Origin: Hymenobacter pini
GTDB taxonomy: Bacteria > Bacteroidota > Bacteroidia > Cytophagales > Hymenobacteraceae
Direction of reading: 5' to 3'
Assembly: GCF_020421205.1 (NCBI RefSeq)
Contig: NZ_JAIZZH010000003.1
Location: 744,001-808,000, forward strand
Length of the DNA stretch: 64,000 bases
In this document: one piece after another, positions 62,418-64,000 of the stretch
Layout of the letters: each line of letters begins with the position of its first letter
How positions within the stretch are numbered: position 1 is the stretch's first letter
The notes under the pieces: model-generated
What the model was told of the DNA's origin: nothing
Database searches by the model: none
Seen by the model: the letters and a program-made list of their open reading frames with translations, nothing else
Made by a program: the position numbers and the translations under genes

Positions 62418-63401
62418 TTAGCTGATTGGAACCTTGCGCAGAATGGCCTCAATCATGTCCTGTGTCCGCACGCCGTCGGCCTCGGCCTCGTAGTTTAGCA
62501 GGATGCGGTGGTTGAGCACGTCGGTGGCCACTTCTTTGATGTCTTCGGGCAGCACATAATCCCGCTCATCCAGGTAGGCTACAGCTTTGGCGGCGCGGTG
62601 CAGGGCAATGCTGGCCCGGGGACTCACCCCAAACTGCACGTACTGCTGATAATCGGCCAAGTCGTAGTCAGCAGGGCGACGGGTGGCAAATACCAGCTCA
62701 ATGATGTATTTCTCCAGCGTTTCGGAAATCTGCACTTGGTTGATCTGCTGCCGGATACCGAAGATATCCTCCTTGGTGAGCACCGGACTTACCTCGCCCA
62801 CGTAGCTCATATTGGCCATGCGGCGCATCACCTCCAGCTCGTCGGCTTTCTTGAGGTAATCCACATACACTTTCATCATGAAGCGGTCTACCTGAGCCTC
62901 GGGCAGCGGGTAGGTGCCCTCCTGCTCCACCGGGTTTTGGGTGGCCAGCACCAGAAACGGCAAATCCAGCGAGTAGGTGGTTTCGCCAATGGTTACCTGC
63001 TTTTCCTGCATGGCTTCCAGCAGGGCACTCTGCACCTTGGCCGGGGAGCGGTTGATTTCGTCGGCCAGCACGAGGTTAGCGAAAATCGGCCCTTTCTTCA
63101 CCTCAAACACCGACTGCCCCTGGTTGTAAATCATGGTGCCCACCAAATCGGAAGGCAGCAAATCGGGGGTGAACTGCACGCGCTGGAAGTGCAGGTGCAG
63201 CACCCGTGACAGCGTGCTGATAGTAAGGGTTTTGGCCAAGCCCGGCACGCCTTCCAGCAGAATATGGCCGCCCGTAAACAGGCCTATCAGCAGCCGGTTC
63301 AGCATGTACTGCTGGCCCACTACCACCTTACCTACTTCGGCAAACACCTGTTTGATTTTCTGCGGATAATCGGTAGCCGAGCCAGACTGGGGAGGCATCA
63401 T
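62418..63401 (-). CDS. MoxR-family AAA+ ATPase
   Basis: 327-residue AAA+ ATPase. Walker A is GVPGLAKT, Walker B LVLADEINRSP, sensor 1 ATQNPVEQEGTYPLPEAQVDRF, and the C-terminal lid has VSPRASIALHRAAKAVAYL. MoxR proteins are chaperone-like and normally lie directly upstream of DUF58 and VWA-domain genes. Here the downstream genes are an acyltransferase and a flippase instead, and no DUF58 or VWA gene is in the window. First gene of its operon; TACCTTTA 28 bases before the ATG is one base off the -7 consensus. Confidence 0.92.
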   Translation of the reverse strand: MMPPQSGSATDYPQKIKQVFAEVGKVVVGQQYMLNRLLIGLFTGGHILLEGVPGLAKTLTISTLSRVLHLHFQRVQFTPDLLPSDLVGTMIYNQGQSVFEVKKGPIFANLVLADEINRSPAKVQSALLEAMQEKQVTIGETTYSLDLPFLVLATQNPVEQEGTYPLPEAQVDRFMMKVYVDYLKKADELEVMRRMANMSYVGEVSPVLTKEDIFGIRQQINQVQISETLEKYIIELVFATRRPADYDLADYQQYVQFGVSPRASIALHRAAKAVAYLDERDYVLPEDIKEVATDVLNHRILLNYEAEADGVRTQDMIEAILRKVPIS

Positions 63402-63428
63402 ACAACTGCGAAACGAATGGAAAGCGCT

Positions 63429-63436
63429 TAAAGGTA
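63429..63436 (-). promoter_or_regulatory. Imperfect -7 element for the moxR operon
   Basis: TACCTTTA on the minus strand (consensus ends in G). Positioned 27 bases before the moxR ATG. Confidence 0.3.
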
Positions 63437-63840
63437 GAAAAACGGCGCCATTACCCGGCGGCGTTTCTGCGCTTTCAGAATCAACTGGTACGCTGAGGCT
63501 GACCCCACTAAAGCCCTGTTTGCAAACGGTTCTGGAGCTTCGCGAAGACTACCTACTTCCTACATATAGCCAGATACTTGTTCACACAACGTGTCCGCAG
63601 AACAGCTCAGCTTGTATTTTTTTATTAAAAATTCATGTTTAAGTATGATATAATCTATAACAAAGTTTCTATCTTCCCTGACTGAAGCTGTTGACATTTT
63701 GTGCTGCCAGCCTGATAGGCTACGCTGCTTTTTGCTGCCGGACTTTCCTCTCCCCTATTGCTTTCGTGTGTCGCGCCTTTGGCTTTGTGGCCAATGAATG
63801 GGCGCGGCCGGGTTTGTTGTTCCATCCAATTTTCTGTTCT
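63437..63840. other. Divergent intergenic region between moxR and an exported-protein gene
   Basis: About 400 bases without a gene. The middle (63610-63670) is very AT-rich and contains TATAAT within ATGATATAATCTATAAC. No match to TAnnTTTG at a good place before the 63841 start. No RNA gene recognised. Confidence 0.35.
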
Positions 63841-64000
63841 ATGAAAACGCTTACTATCCTTGTAATGCTGGTATTAGCTGGCTTCGAAAGCCTAGCGCAA
63901 GTCAGTTGGCAGCAGCTTACTCAACTGCAAAGCTCCGGCGGCAACGTACAGTCCCGGGGCGTGGCCCTCGATGGCTATGGTGGCAGCGTGGTTACGGGCT
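63841..64000 (+). CDS. Exported protein, partial (runs off the window end)
   Basis: ATG at 63841 opens a signal peptide (MKTLTILVMLVLAGFESLA) with Gln at the predicted +1 position, and the frame stays open to base 64000 (53 codons). The visible mature part (SWQQLTQLQSSGGNVQSR and GVALDGYGGSVVTG) resembles the start of an SBBP-type propeller repeat, as in T9SS-secreted proteins. Truncated at its 3' end by the window boundary. Confidence 0.7.
   Translation, partial: MKTLTILVMLVLAGFESLAQVSWQQLTQLQSSGGNVQSRGVALDGYGGSVVTG

Noticed and set aside
63640..63660. TATAAT as a sigma-70 promoter
   Set aside because: Bacteroidota housekeeping promoters use TAnnTTTG; the stretch is simply AT-rich.

Overview
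The window reads as chromosomal DNA of a GC-rich member of the Bacteroidota, most like Hymenobacter and its relatives (Cytophagales). Four things support this. There is a complete SprA gene (the type IX secretion outer-membrane translocon), and several proteins end in T9SS type A or type B sorting domains. Promoter-like TAnnTTTG -7 elements precede many genes, while Shine-Dalgarno sequences are nearly absent. Nearly every signal peptidase I substrate has Gln right after its predicted cleavage site. No rRNA, tRNA, CRISPR array, insertion sequence, phage or plasmid gene was seen, so this is core genome rather than an island.

Layout. 0.2-4.1 kb: metY-metX-hom methionine/homoserine cluster (+). 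4.2-6.6 kb: tandem pair of exported esterases (-), only one with a T9SS sorting domain. 6.8-12.5 kb: LD-carboxypeptidase, GNAT acetyltransferase, an M28 lipoprotein resembling glutaminyl cyclase, cysS, and a membrane-anchored EEP hydrolase. 12.6-16.1 kb: large T9SS type B surface protein. 16.1-21.3 kb: rimP-nusA-infB, with a terminator-like hairpin in its leader. 21.4-25.7 kb: outer-membrane barrel proteins, small exported proteins, mscL and a crotonase. 25.8-33.1 kb: envelope cluster of flippase, dut, nucleotidyltransferase, TPR protein, DUF4292 lipoprotein and an EnvC-like degenerate M23 protein. 33.1-34.4 kb: possible small RNA and a GAF-LytTR regulator. 34.6-38.9 kb: two TatA-type proteins, gatA, and an MltD-like transglycosylase with three LysM repeats. 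39.0-42.9 kb: a lipoprotein gene broken by an in-frame stop, maeB and ruvA. 43.1-50.6 kb: sprA. 50.7-55.4 kb: gcvH, VanZ-like protein, M28 peptidase, yicC. 55.5-60.4 kb: TonB-dependent receptor and a T9SS beta-helix protein. 60.5-63.4 kb: moxR-acyltransferase-flippase operon (-). The last 160 bases open a further exported protein that runs off the end.

The genes link mainly through envelope export. SprA would secrete the type A and type B CTD proteins. The Tat components and signal peptides feed the periplasm, and the M28 lipoprotein may cyclise the N-terminal glutamines. EnvC-like, MltD-like and LD-carboxypeptidase proteins remodel peptidoglycan. The most interesting points are the strong Gln(+1) pattern next to a candidate cyclase, the hairpin before rimP-nusA-infB, the candidate small RNA at 33.2 kb, the interrupted lipoprotein gene, the mutually exclusive hairpins before metX, and a MoxR ATPase paired with glycan genes instead of its usual DUF58/VWA partners.
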